A stretch of DNA of 64,000 nucleotides, taken from contig JBCNJP010000017.1 of NCBI GenBank assembly GCA_039602395.1, forward strand, positions 87,494,182 through 87,558,181, in the 5' to 3' direction. How positions within the stretch are numbered: the stretch's first letter is position 1; the number at the start of each line of letters is the position of its first letter. The position numbers and the translations under genes are program-made. The DNA comes from Deinandra increscens subsp. villosa (Eukaryota; Streptophyta; Magnoliopsida; Asterales; Asteraceae). The notes under the pieces are model-generated. The model did no database searches and had not been told where the DNA came from. It worked only from the letters and a program-made list of their open reading frames with translations. This document shows, piece after piece, positions 9,991-20,149 of the stretch.

Positions 9991-12027
9991 ATGACAAGTT
10001 CTCAAGTTGCTTCTCCTCTTGTGAGTGATCAAACTCAGATATGTTCGAATTCGGCATGCTCCGAATCAATTGAACATTATAAGCAACTGTTTCGAACTGA
10101 AGAAAGAGACCGTCTCAATGCAGAGTACAAACTAAAGAATCATCTAAAACAAGTCGAACCCTACAAAAAGAGGATAGAGTCTTTAGGTAACGAACTCAGT
10201 CAGGAGAAGTATCTTTTCCGGACATTCCGTGAAAAAGAGGAGGAAAAACGGAAGATCAATCGTGCTGATGGAACTTGGATCTGTAACTGCGAGGAATGCT
10301 TAAACCCCACGTGTTGTGCTTTGATTAAAGAATGGGAGAGCAAGTTTACAAATGAATGTCAAAATCATGCAATCACTGCTAGAGACCTTAGGGAGTCCAA
10401 AGGAAAGACCAAAATTTTTAGAGAGAAACTTGAGGCCATTCAGGTAGATGTTAAGAGTCTTCAACGTCAGGTGAGTGATAAAAGCACATATCTTAGGCTT
10501 GCTAACGCTAAGGTAGAAGAGCTAACCAAGGAGGTTGAGGAACTAAGAGCAAACCTTGACACTTCCCAATCTGCCCTTGAAAAACATCAAGTGATACAAA
10601 AGAAAATGATGGATTCTCATCATGCTTTATTCAAATCTGAAGAGCGACTCGAGCAGGTAAAACAAACATCTGGCCTCGGGGATGGAAATTTTCCTCCCCC
10701 ATTGCAACATGAATACATAAAAGTGCCCCAAACTGCAGATGAATTGTTGAAAGAGTCCCGGAATGAAGCAACCATGGTATATGGGCCTCAACCTGTGCAT
10801 AAAGATGAAAAGACAGCCACTGAAGCAACTCAGTCAAATGGTGTGGATAATACTCATGTCACTACTGAGTGTGCAGGGTCAAGCTCTAGTGAAGTGAAGA
10901 GAGCTGATGAAGAAAAATTTGTTCCTTATCCAAAGGTCGAGACTCCTTATTCCAAAGTTGTGGATGAGGTAAAGCGGGCACGAGTGGTGATGACGACAAG
11001 GCCCAATGGTAAGATATTCATGACAACAGGGTCTATGTTCATTCCGATTGAAGGAGAAGAGCGACCCTCATTCACCACTAAGTTCAAAGGTTTTGGTCAT
11101 GATGGTGGTTTATCATCTGACATTAAGAGTATAAGGCCCAAGATCACCATCAAGCCTCCAAATTCCGTTCCAATCAAGATTGAAAGGCCCAAGGTGACAA
11201 ACAAGTCTCCAAATTCATCAGTGGGATCATGCAGTGGCAACACAACTTTCTCTCAGAAGCCAGAGGGCCCAAAAGTTCAACTATCTGGTTTTCCTCAGTT
11301 TTCCACAAATCAGAAAAGAGTCAACATAAATGGATCAAGGTCAGAAAGATCGAACAACTGGAGATCTGGAGTCTTTCTGAACGTGCAACCGAATCTCAAT
11401 GCCCCTCCATCAAAGCCATACAGCTCAAACGGTCACACTTCTGACTTCTACCTGAAGAAGCAAACTTGCTTTAATTGTGGCAATCCTGGTCACATTGCCC
11501 GAAATTGTCTCTATCGCCCCTATGAGCCATATTATCCACAAAGTCGGAGTGTTTCGTCTCGGGAATCAGTTAAGTCTAAGCCAATGAAGGTGCAACCACC
11601 TAAGGCGATGAAGACTGTTTCTCCTAAGATAAAACCCTCTGATCAACATTGGGGCGCTGCCAAAGAGCAGAGAAAATTTTCGAATCAAAAATATGTTTTT
11701 CCAAATTTTGAAAATTTTCATAAAAAGGTGAAGAAACCGATTTCAAAACAACACAAAGTTGACAAACCTAAAGTTACTCCTCCAAAGGTAACTAAAACTG
11801 TTTTGAAAAGGAAACCTGAAATGAAGAAGGTTGAAATACCTAAATTCACTACTTCAAAGGTGACTAAAACAACTTTCAAATCACCTAGAATTTGGAAACC
11901 AAAATCAAAGGCAGCCACACCCCCAATTCCTGATATCACAAAGGGGATGTTCTTAAAAGAAATTTCTTTCACCGATTCTTCAGGTATACCCAGAACCACA
12001 ATGGCCTGGGTACTTATGGCTAACTGA
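9991..12027 (+). CDS. TE-3 gag-like protein, 678 aa, intact
   Basis: This is an intact ORF with an N-terminal half that is strongly charged and coiled-coil-like (roughly residues 25-220, with many E/K/L heptads such as KVEELTKEVEELRANL). A small extra Cys cluster, CNCEECLNPTCC, lies near residue 95. A linker follows, then a CCHC zinc knuckle CFNCGNPGHIARNC at 11467-11508 (residues about 493-506), and a very basic Lys/Pro tail. The knuckle and the stretch ending KQTSGLG align with the gag fragments of TE-5. No UBN2-type capsid domain is visible at the N-terminus, unlike TE-6. The protein probably binds nucleic acid within a retroelement particle. The end of the ORF resembles the junction that precedes protease in SIRE-like elements. 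Confidence 0.85.
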   Translation: MTSSQVASPLVSDQTQICSNSACSESIEHYKQLFRTEERDRLNAEYKLKNHLKQVEPYKKRIESLGNELSQEKYLFRTFREKEEEKRKINRADGTWICNCEECLNPTCCALIKEWESKFTNECQNHAITARDLRESKGKTKIFREKLEAIQVDVKSLQRQVSDKSTYLRLANAKVEELTKEVEELRANLDTSQSALEKHQVIQKKMMDSHHALFKSEERLEQVKQTSGLGDGNFPPPLQHEYIKVPQTADELLKESRNEATMVYGPQPVHKDEKTATEATQSNGVDNTHVTTECAGSSSSEVKRADEEKFVPYPKVETPYSKVVDEVKRARVVMTTRPNGKIFMTTGSMFIPIEGEERPSFTTKFKGFGHDGGLSSDIKSIRPKITIKPPNSVPIKIERPKVTNKSPNSSVGSCSGNTTFSQKPEGPKVQLSGFPQFSTNQKRVNINGSRSERSNNWRSGVFLNVQPNLNAPPSKPYSSNGHTSDFYLKKQTCFNCGNPGHIARNCLYRPYEPYYPQSRSVSSRESVKSKPMKVQPPKAMKTVSPKIKPSDQHWGAAKEQRKFSNQKYVFPNFENFHKKVKKPISKQHKVDKPKVTPPKVTKTVLKRKPEMKKVEIPKFTTSKVTKTTFKSPRIWKPKSKAATPPIPDITKGMFLKEISFTDSSGIPRTTMAWVLMAN

Positions 12028-14100
12028 TCTCTTACCTTGTGCAGGAACAGTCAAGGAGGACTTTCATTAACCTTGTTTGTTTGTGATAGTGATTGTTCCA
12101 GGCACAGGATAGGAGGCATTTCTCTACTACATGACATGAAGATTTCAATGGAGGGTATGTCTCCTTGTGAGAGGTAAATCTGAGAAAATCAGTAGAAAAA
12201 AGGTAACATTGTCTTAATTGTTTGTTTCTTGGCTAATTTGATGTGAAGTATGGTTATGCATGAAACAAAACCCATTTCTGAAAATTTTCAAAAGATAAAC
12301 TTTGAAGGTTAGCTTGGCCAGTTTTTAGTACATATTTAGTATTGTGTCAGTGAGTGTTTAAAAAAATTAATAAAAAAAAAGGAAAAAATTGAAAAAAAAC
12401 AAAAGGTGTGTGTTGTTATTAAAAATCAAAAAGCAAGGGGAAGAATAGAAAAGATGAAATAGTTGACCCCTCAAAAATTTGTGCTTTTTAATTTTTAATC
12501 TTTTGTTTGTGTGTTTGAGAAGGTGGGAAGTGAAATAAATTTCCGTTTTGGAGATGGCTGACACGCGTAAGGCAGATGTGAAAGACATGATCCATGGTGA
12601 TATGCTGGTAGGCTCGGCTCTAAAATCTGAAAAGGTATGCGTTACACACTTAAAGATAACGTATGGCAGTTTGTTGGGTAACAGCACTTAGGTTAATTGC
12701 ATTTCTATTTGACTGCATGTTCAAGTTCCCGATACACACGCTTGTCTCCAAGAGTGTGAAATTGAGCTCAAAAAGTCGGTGTCCCCTCTGCTTTGCGTGA
12801 GCAATGACCTGGGGATGCTTCACATGTATGTAAGGCTCTCCTCTGCTTTGCGTGAGCAATGACCTGGAGTTGTCCATATATACGTACTTCTAGATCATCT
12901 AAAATCAAAAAAAAAAAATTAATATACACCCAAAAGATGCCAAAGAGCACATCAAAAGAGACCCTCAAGTGTCCAAAACCCTCAGCCTTTGTCACTGATG
13001 AGAGCATTACTAAAAATGTTTCAAAAATTCAGTTGACTTTGTATATTATACCCAAAAATTCTATGTGATCTATTCTTTCTCTTCTCAATCCAGTCTGGAG
13101 CTCAGTTTCAAACTTCTGGATCAGGTTGTGAAAATATGTGGTAGGGAATTTATGTGCTTGATAGTGTGTAATAACATGTACCTAGGATTTGTTGAAACCC
13201 TCTTGCTGTTCATAATTAATACACTATAAAAGATAATAAAGTGACAAACAGCCTGATTAAGGAAAGGGTTTGAGTTTAAAGTGAATCAGTATATTGGCAA
13301 TCACCTGGACGTGTTCGAGTAACAGATGCTGAAAAGGGTTCCTCAGTTCAGACAAAGACGGTTTGATCCCAAAATAAAACCTTCTCATTTAGTAATTTGG
13401 TGTGTTGGTTTTTATTCTATTTTTCTTTTGTGTTATCTTAATTTTTTATTATTTATTTTTCAATCATGGCCAGGTTAATTTAAAGGTTTTAATAAGTTTT
13501 TTATGGGTTTAATGCAAGAAGGTATCACCCCTCCAGAATTGCAGGGGGGAGATAATGTGAAGAGTCCTAGGGTTTAGGGGAAGTATTTCTAGAAAACCCG
13601 TATCCTATGTTGGGGACTTTGGTTAAATAGCTAACTCGATAACCAGTCATCATTGTCTGGTTAGTGTTTGTTCCATGTTGTGCATGACAGGTTAAATGAA
13701 ATGTCATGGAAAAGAAAAGTCAATGAGTGATGCTACTGTTCGTGTTGAAGAACCAGCCGGAAAAGGACTTACCCTATGCTCAGGGGAAGTTTGTTGGTTG
13801 TTCAAGTGATGTTTCTGAAGACACAAGCAAGTCAAGACAGTTACTGATGATTCAGCAAGGAATTCACATTTTTCAAAAGGAAGCAAGTATTTGAGAATCC
13901 TCCTCTCATTACGTGTTTATCATTTGAAGTTCAAGCTGATGCTGATAAAGAGAAAGAGCCATCAATCATCCCACATGCTGCCCAAAGAAGATTGTCAAAG
14001 ATAAAGAATCTTCATCAACCCATGCTCAAGCCAAGGAGAAGACTGCAAATCTAAAGATGGAAAGTAGAAGACATTTAATATCACAAGCCAAGGGGAAGAT
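12028..14100 (+). other. TE-3 post-gag region: protease remnant, conserved 3' non-coding block, purine tract
   Basis: 12090-12150 has a degraded protease-like stretch (SDCSRHRIGG in one frame) and no further pol. From 12540 to 13400 the sequence aligns, inverted, with TE-5 44100-44970, including CGATACACACG and the repeated word CTCTGCTTTGCGTGAGCAA at about 12785 and 12841. 13400-14090 holds no ORF that I can support. AAGGGGAAGAT immediately before 14101 serves as the polypurine tract. Confidence 0.75.
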
Positions 14101-14583
14101 TGTAAGGGAATAATTTGTGGCTTGTGTATTAAATCATCCATTGGCGGACTATTTTGAAGGCCTGTGTGATAGAATAGGTGTAAAATAGTTGGGTTTTCAT
14201 TGTATTGGGTCATTGGGCCAATTTAGACATGTTTGGGCCCAATTAGAAAGAGTTTAAGGGGTGTTTAGTGGGCCTGTTTAGCCTAATCCGAAAATTAGGT
14301 TTAGGATTTGTTTATCTATATAAACAAATCCTAATACTCATAGGAGTGGTTGGCTAGTTGAGAGAGACTAAGGAGGCCTTTTCGGTTTGCATCAAGTTTA
14401 TGTACCAGACAATCACAAGAGTTGATCGTGTGCATAATCAAATAAAGGTTTAAGTATTTCGTTTATTGTTATTTACATTATTTTTCGATTTCTCCATCTC
14501 TATTCTTGAATCCAACGATTACTTGGATTCCGCACTCGTAATCGTTGTGTGATATCGTGTTTGGACCGTTTTCGGGACTTACA
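14101..14583 (+). repeat. TE-3 3' LTR (483 bp)
   Basis: It starts TGTAAG and ends CTTACA, a 6 bp terminal inverted repeat. It is preceded by a purine tract and followed directly by TE-1 protease code. Confidence 0.93.
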
Positions 14584-15525
14584 TACCCAGAATTACGTTG
14601 TACCCTGATGGTGCGTCCATCACACAAAAACGTTGGACCGAGTTGAGCCCTTCTACATATACTGGAAGCTTGATTTTACCCAAGGTATTTTTTGTTTCAC
14701 CACTGAAACCCACGAGTACCGTGGATTTTGAGATGATCTCCGAGTGTGGAATTCCCATTTTTTGCAAAGCCTCCAACTGGATTATATTTACTGAGTTGCC
14801 TCCATCAATTAAGATTCTCTTCACAATGTTGTTGGCAATGTGAAGTGTTATTACCAATCCATCATGATGAGGGTCTATGATATCGCGTTTATCATCTTCC
14901 CCGAATGTAATTTCCTTGACATCAGGTTGAACAGAGCTCTTCCTGGGTCTCCCCTCTCTCTCTGACTTGGATTCCTTGGCATGTCTTTTCGCTGCAGAAT
15001 AGGAGGTACCACAAATGTCAGAACCACCAGAAATAAAGTGTATTACCTTAGCGTCCGGGGGCGGAGAGGATGCTCTTTCAAGGCGGCCATCAAAGTGTCC
15101 AAAATCCTGGGATCTTGCACCATTATCCCTGGATTTTGAGTTCTGTTCCCTGGATTTATCCTTCTTCTTTCCCAGGAGCTCCTTCAAGTAGCCTTTGCTA
15201 AGTAGATAGCTGATTTCTCTTCTCAGGGCCATGCAATCCTCGGTCTGGTAACCAAAGTCTTCATGGTAAGCACACCACTTGGATTTATCCTTCCAGGTGG
15301 AAGGTTTATCGTTCTTCTTGGGCCACCTTGCTTTGTCTCCAAGGTCCTGCATAGCAAACATAACACCAGAGATATCAGTAGTAAAGCAATAATCATTAAG
15401 GGAAGGATATTCTTCTTCCTCTTCATCCTGGTCCACACTATTCACTCGACGTTGATCGGGCCTTGAGTATGGTTTAGATCGCTGCGACCTAGGATGTGAG
15501 GATTCTGATTTCCTGTTGGAGCTGT
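14584..15525 (-). pseudogene. TE-1 gag C-terminus and protease
   Basis: The minus strand is open throughout. It starts at the TE-4 edge with an Arg/Ser-rich segment, then an acidic patch (DQDEEEEEYPSLNDYC). A zinc-finger-like motif follows, CAYHEDFGYQTEDC (about 15250-15210), typical of Tat gag. The aspartic protease has ILIDGGNSVNII (near 14810) and ends at APSGYNVILG, where TE-3 cuts the frame. The N-terminal side joins the reading frame at 27567 across TE-4. No internal stop was found in this piece. Confidence 0.85.
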
Positions 15526-16778
15526 TGTGACAATCCGACTTTTCAGGTCATTTTTCTGGCATTAACTGAACGTAAAACATATTAAATGTTGTGTGAACAT
15601 TTATGTGCTTAACTGTGTTGACTGGTTGACTTTAGCAAATTAGGGTTTTGTGTAGTAATCAATACGAGCATGCACCAAGTCTAAACGTTTGATATTCTTG
15701 TTCTATGATTTTATGTAAATCATACGTTACGGTTTCATGTGAACATTGCGTCATCTTATGTGACAATAATTATATCTTATGATTTTAGGTGATAAATATA
15801 AATATATATATATATATATAAAACATAATTTAATCACATTTATGACCTTATGTAATTTAAAAACTCTAGTTACAAGTAATTAATCATAGAGTTATGTATT
15901 TTAATTATATATAAGTTATAGAATTAAAAACTCATGATTTTATGTGAAATTGAATGGAGAAGTGGAATTAAAACTCGATCTATATAGTTTGACGTTCCTC
16001 GTATATTTGTTGTTGAGAACATTTTCTGTTGACTCCGTTAGAGCCGTTAGGTTTTACCAAACATGATTGTCTTTTATTAAACTTGGAGGGACTATTCTGT
16101 AATTACCGAAACTTGATTTCCTAATGAGTAAATCTGGAGGGACTAGATATGTCATTAGACAATAGTCAATTAAATGTCCATAATGTGAATTGAATTCACA
16201 GTTACGGAGAATTGCATGCTTCGACCGACTTAAAACCTCAATCACGTCCCAATCGGTTTCACGATGACCACCGCTCCAACAAATTAATCTCGACAATTAA
16301 GTTCGACTGTTTCAGTATACCATTTCAACCGGTCTATATATGATCTCCAAATCATTTAGAGCCACTCACAATCTCTCCCACTCTCTCTCGACTGTCGCAA
16401 ACCAAGAAACCCACTACAATCACAATTTCCGGCAAAATTCTCACCATATAGCCACTGTTACACCACCTTACGACCACCACTGCGATCGGGAAGCCCTCAC
16501 GAACAACCTGGTGTAGTCAGAAGTTCAAATCGCGACCACGCTCGGTGTTCGCGTTTACGTTCCGGGTATATTTTCGGCTCCCAAATCACCTCGAATCTCA
16601 TCTTCGACTCAAGGTATCGACTCCTTAATGTTATTCGCAGCTTTTTATGAGTTTATTTCATGTTTCGCGATTTTCCGGTCGCCGGAAAATATCTCCGGCG
16701 ACATTAGGGTTCTGGCGGTAGAAGATGACTTCTGGCGGGTACGGGTTATAAGGTTTTGAAACGGGTTCGTAATCAGAC

Positions 16779-17165
16779 GCCATTCTGGCATAATGGTTTG
16801 GGCGCGGGACTTGTTTGCGAAAGGTCGGGGGTTCGAAACCCGCCCAACACGTTTTTGTTTCTGTTTTCTCCATGCGACCTGGTTCCTGCCTCCCTAACTG
16901 GCTAAAACAAATAACAGCGAATCCATTACCAAGTCGGAAACCCAGCCCAGTTGGTTGAAGTCATGCGCGCTGTAGGTCGAGGTCGCGTGTTCGAATCCGC
17001 TCCTCACCTTTTTAATCCTTTATTTTCCTAAACTTGTTTTCTGGTCGCTTCCTATACACAAAAACAAACCGAACGGATCCTGAACACAAACAGACCGCCG
17101 GCCGGATGGTTTGGTCTTTATGTTGTGTTTGGGAGGTCGCGGGTTCGACCCGTGTGACCTCCATA
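16779..17165 (+). repeat. Three tRNA-like Pol III box modules inside the TE-4 5' LTR
   Basis: Module 1: A-box-like TGGCATAATGG (16786-16796) and B-box GGTTCGAAACC (16830-16840). Module 2: A-box-like CAGCCCAGTTGG (16943-16954) and B-box GTTCGAATCC (16989-16998). Module 3: B-box GGTTCGACCC (17142-17151) with a weaker upstream match near 17103. The A-to-B spacing of about 34 bp in modules 1 and 2 is tRNA-like. I see no convincing acceptor stems, so these are tRNA-like or SINE-like, not tRNA genes. Confidence 0.7.
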
Positions 17166-17398
17166 TTCCATGTTTTTTGTTATTTTTAGATTCTTTTGTG
17201 CATTTGGTTACTAGTTTTGTATCAAAATTGTTCCTTGTCGTGTTTAAAACCCGTAAACCATATTTTGAATTTGCAAACATGTTTAACTTGATATTTTGAA
17301 TTAAAAATATAGTTTTAAAACATCTATGTATATATTTATTGATATACAACTTGGGGTTTATCTAAAAAGGAGAAATATATATATATGCATTGTGTAAA

Positions 17399-17445
<47 letters not shown>

Positions 17446-17625
17446 AGACGTTGGCTTGAAACAAAGTAATATTTTGTGTAAACATTAAAATGTTTTTTTT
17501 TTGGAGACTATTAAAAAACGTTGTTTTGATTAGAAACACGAAATACTCGGTTTTAGATTATGTTTCACCATAAATTGTTGTTCTTTTCAAAATAAATATT
17601 TAAATCATTAGATTTAACATATTTA

Positions 17626-17673
<48 letters not shown>

Positions 17674-17677
<4 letters not shown>

Positions 17678-17860
17678 GAGGTTTATTGTAGACACTTTCG
17701 CATGTGAAATAGCTCTTTTTCACATGTGAAAGTTTCTAATTAATGAGAAAAAAGAAAAAAAGAAAAAAGAAAATTAATCACAACCATTAGATCAAGAGAT
17801 CTAATGGTGAAAAAGGGTGTCTACCTGTCTACACTTATGGGGGTGTCTACAATGAACTTC

Positions 17861-17864
<4 letters not shown>
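17674..17864. mobile_element. M-1: 191 bp MULE-like MITE in the TE-4 5' LTR
   Basis: Its ends are inverted repeats: GGGTGAGGTTTATTGTAGAC on the left, and on the right the inverse of GTGAGAAGTTCATTGTAGAC. It lies in a (TA)n tract, and the 3' LTR has the same tract without it (about 26440-26490), giving a filled and an empty site. The exact target duplication is hidden in the TA repeat. The termini resemble those of M-2 at 33260-34393. Confidence 0.85.
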
Positions 17865-17892
<28 letters not shown>

Positions 17893-19024
17893 ACTTGTTA
17901 AAACTTTATTATCAACGTCACTTGAACATTTATTTAAATATATATATAATATATGTATGTATTTACTTAGAAAATATATATTAAAGATATATATTAGATT
18001 TTCTCGCATTATTTCGATATTCGCTCAGATTTGGCACACGTGCCATCCTCGACTTATTCCGGACTTCACGATTCCTCGTACTCATCGTTTACGTTAGATT
18101 TAATAGTTTAGAACACACACTTATACTCGTATGCTCGTTAGGTGATTGATTGCTTGCACAAGACTCGTTCTTGCTACTTGAATTAACTGTTTGTCTGGAA
18201 ACCTTGCCGAGCAACCTAAGGTGAGTTTCACGGCCCCATTTTACTTATTTTAATCATGTCGGGGGAGATTAACATGCATGATTTACACAATTGAGACTGA
18301 TTAGACTTTTATATATCACCTGAATGTACTAGTGGCACACTTATAATAAAGCCCTTCACTATGGTATAGTTACTGTCAATGTGACGATCAGCGGGAACTT
18401 ATATTAGTAGTATCTACTGGGTTTGACAAACCCCACCCGGGTCAGTCGCTCTGACACGATTGGATATCGAACGGGTGTTATAAACTTCTTAGTCTTAACG
18501 AGGCACAACTATGAACATTGTCGAGCTTCAGTAACCATGGATATGCTAAGTTTCATGTATCTAGTCAAACGTAGCTATCTGATATATCTTAGAAAATATG
18601 CTCTAGCTAACTATTGACGTTATTGACCAGTCTGGATTTTAACTGAACTGTTAAATCTGTTGAACTGATTAAACCTGTGAACTCACCAACCTATGTGTTG
18701 ACACTTTAGCATGTTATATCTCAGGTCGCTAAACTGGATTGTCTGCCACGAGCTAGGATGCACCACATAAGGATTACTATTACCATGCATGCATCATAGA
18801 CGTATTTATTTATCAAACTTATTAACTGTTGGTTTGCGCATATTTTGGCGCTTGAACAATTATTACAACTTTGTCGATTACGCTTCCGCATTTAAAAACG
18901 CATTTACTCTGGTTTTACTTTTACATTGCATATAGACTGTTCGTATGGCTAATGTGTTCGATCCTGGTTTGTCACGCTCCCTGCGGCGCGTTGTCGCGCG
19001 TGGGATTTTTGGGGGTGTGACAGA

Positions 19025-19038
19025 TTGGTATCAGAGCC
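19025..19038 (+). other. TE-4 primer binding site (tRNA-iMet)
   Basis: TTGGTATCAGAGCC starts two bases after the LTR end GTGTGACA. Confidence 0.9.
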
Positions 19039-19192
19039 ATTGGTTATAGTGAACTAGGTTTGCATTTAGTAGACCGACTATAGCCTTAGACACACCTTAC
19101 TCATACACTCGAACACACACACTAGTATGTGACTATTTGACTACGTGTTACTTGTACTTATATATGTATATATATACGGTATATATGCAGAC

Positions 19193-19905
19193 ATGGCTGG
19201 ATGGATATCCGCTTCCCAATCATCATCCTCATCATCATCCCCATCCGTCACCAGTAGGCGGGTTACTTCGGGTCCTACTACCCCAACTCATGGTGTTCGG
19301 AGGATAACTTCCGAAGGCCACGTTTATGGAGAACCAAATGTCGTTCGTGGAAGAGACAACGGCAGCTGGAACTGGTACGAGTCACTTGTGGCTAGTTGGG
19401 TTCACCGGGAGCAAGTGCCACCTACTCCAACAAAGCCGTCGTCAACTCTATTCTTTCTACCCGAACTGCCGTATGCTATTGAAAGAGTCGTCGCGGCAAT
19501 GATCTCTATGTTTGACCGCGCGCTCAGGGACATTAGGAAGCTGTTTGATATGGTCAGAGAGCTGTAAGATAATGGAGCCAACACCAGTCTCAGAGTTGCT
19601 ATCCTTAGGGGAGAGTTAAAAGGGACTAATAAGCGTCAGGCCGAGTATCAAGTAAGACTGAGTGACACATATTATCAGGTGAATCACCTCTCAGAGCTGG
19701 TTGAGACACTCACGGCTCGAGTTGCTGAGCTTGAGTTGGCCAGGGAGGCTGCGGCTCCAGCTCCGGCTCTGGTTGCACCTCCGGCTCCGGCAGAACCTGA
19801 TGTAATGAACCTGAAGAGGATCCCAAGGAAGAACCTGAAGAGGATCCTGAAGAGGAACCAGAGGAGGAGATGCCTAATGCGTCCAGTGATCATGATAGCT
19901 CTTGA
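19193..19905 (+). pseudogene. TE-4 leader ORF upstream of gag (coiled-coil and acidic tail)
   Basis: ATG at 19193 opens a frame of 124 codons to a TAA at 19565-19567, and the same frame continues open to about 19800. After a one-frame shift near 19805 another frame gives an acidic Glu/Pro repeat (EPEEDPKEEPEEDPEEEPEE) ending at a TGA at 19903-19905. The N-terminus is Ser/Thr-rich, the middle is a helical, Leu-rich coiled-coil-like stretch (VNHLSELVETLTARVAELEL), then an Ala/Pro hinge. I do not recognise the family. It is not gag, which starts separately at 20150. Whether it is translated is unknown. Undamaged it would be about 235 residues. Confidence 0.6.
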
Positions 19906-20149
19906 GTTATTTGTTTTCACATTTGTTTTGTTTGGTTGTTTGTTTTATCGGGAGGATGTTCCCAAGACTATGCATTTTGAATTTTGAATTTCTGTTGGAT
20001 AATTTGTGAACGAGTTGCATTTTATTTGAAATGGGATTTACTATTTAACATGTGATTGTTTCTTGTGAAGTAATTTATTACTTATGTGATGGTTGTTGTG
20101 ATTCATGTTATATCTTATTCTCATTTTGGGTAATTATGAATTGAAGATA

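Larger units (their letters stand above)
8127..14583 (+). mobile_element. TE-3: gag-only Ty1/copia-type (SIRE-like) LTR element
   Basis: A partial left LTR (8127-8523), PBS, long leader, one large gag ORF (9991-12027), about 2 kb of non-coding DNA, a purine tract and a full right LTR (14101-14583). Over the shared 397 bp the two LTRs differ at three positions by eye (under 1%), so this is the youngest insertion in the left block. No integrase, RT or RNase H is present; only a short degraded protease-like stretch follows gag. Element size would be about 6.5 kb if the hidden 5' end starts near 8041. The right edge abuts TE-1 protease code at 14584. The architecture fits the described TR-GAG class of gag-only LTR elements. 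Confidence 0.88.
15526..19022 (+). repeat. TE-4 5' LTR (3497 bp)
   Basis: It matches 24921-27566 along its length. It is longer because it keeps about 565 bp (roughly 15756-16320) that are absent from the 3' LTR, and because a 191 bp MITE sits at 17674-17864. Several (TA)n tracts differ in length between the copies. It contains the tRNA-like modules described separately. Confidence 0.92.

Noticed and set aside
16779..17165. Functional tRNA genes
   Set aside because: The A and B boxes are present but I cannot pair an acceptor stem or name an anticodon, and the modules are part of a repeated LTR.
17404..17442. (TA)n tracts as a special signal
   Set aside because: Simple microsatellites whose length varies between the two LTRs of TE-4; ordinary slippage.
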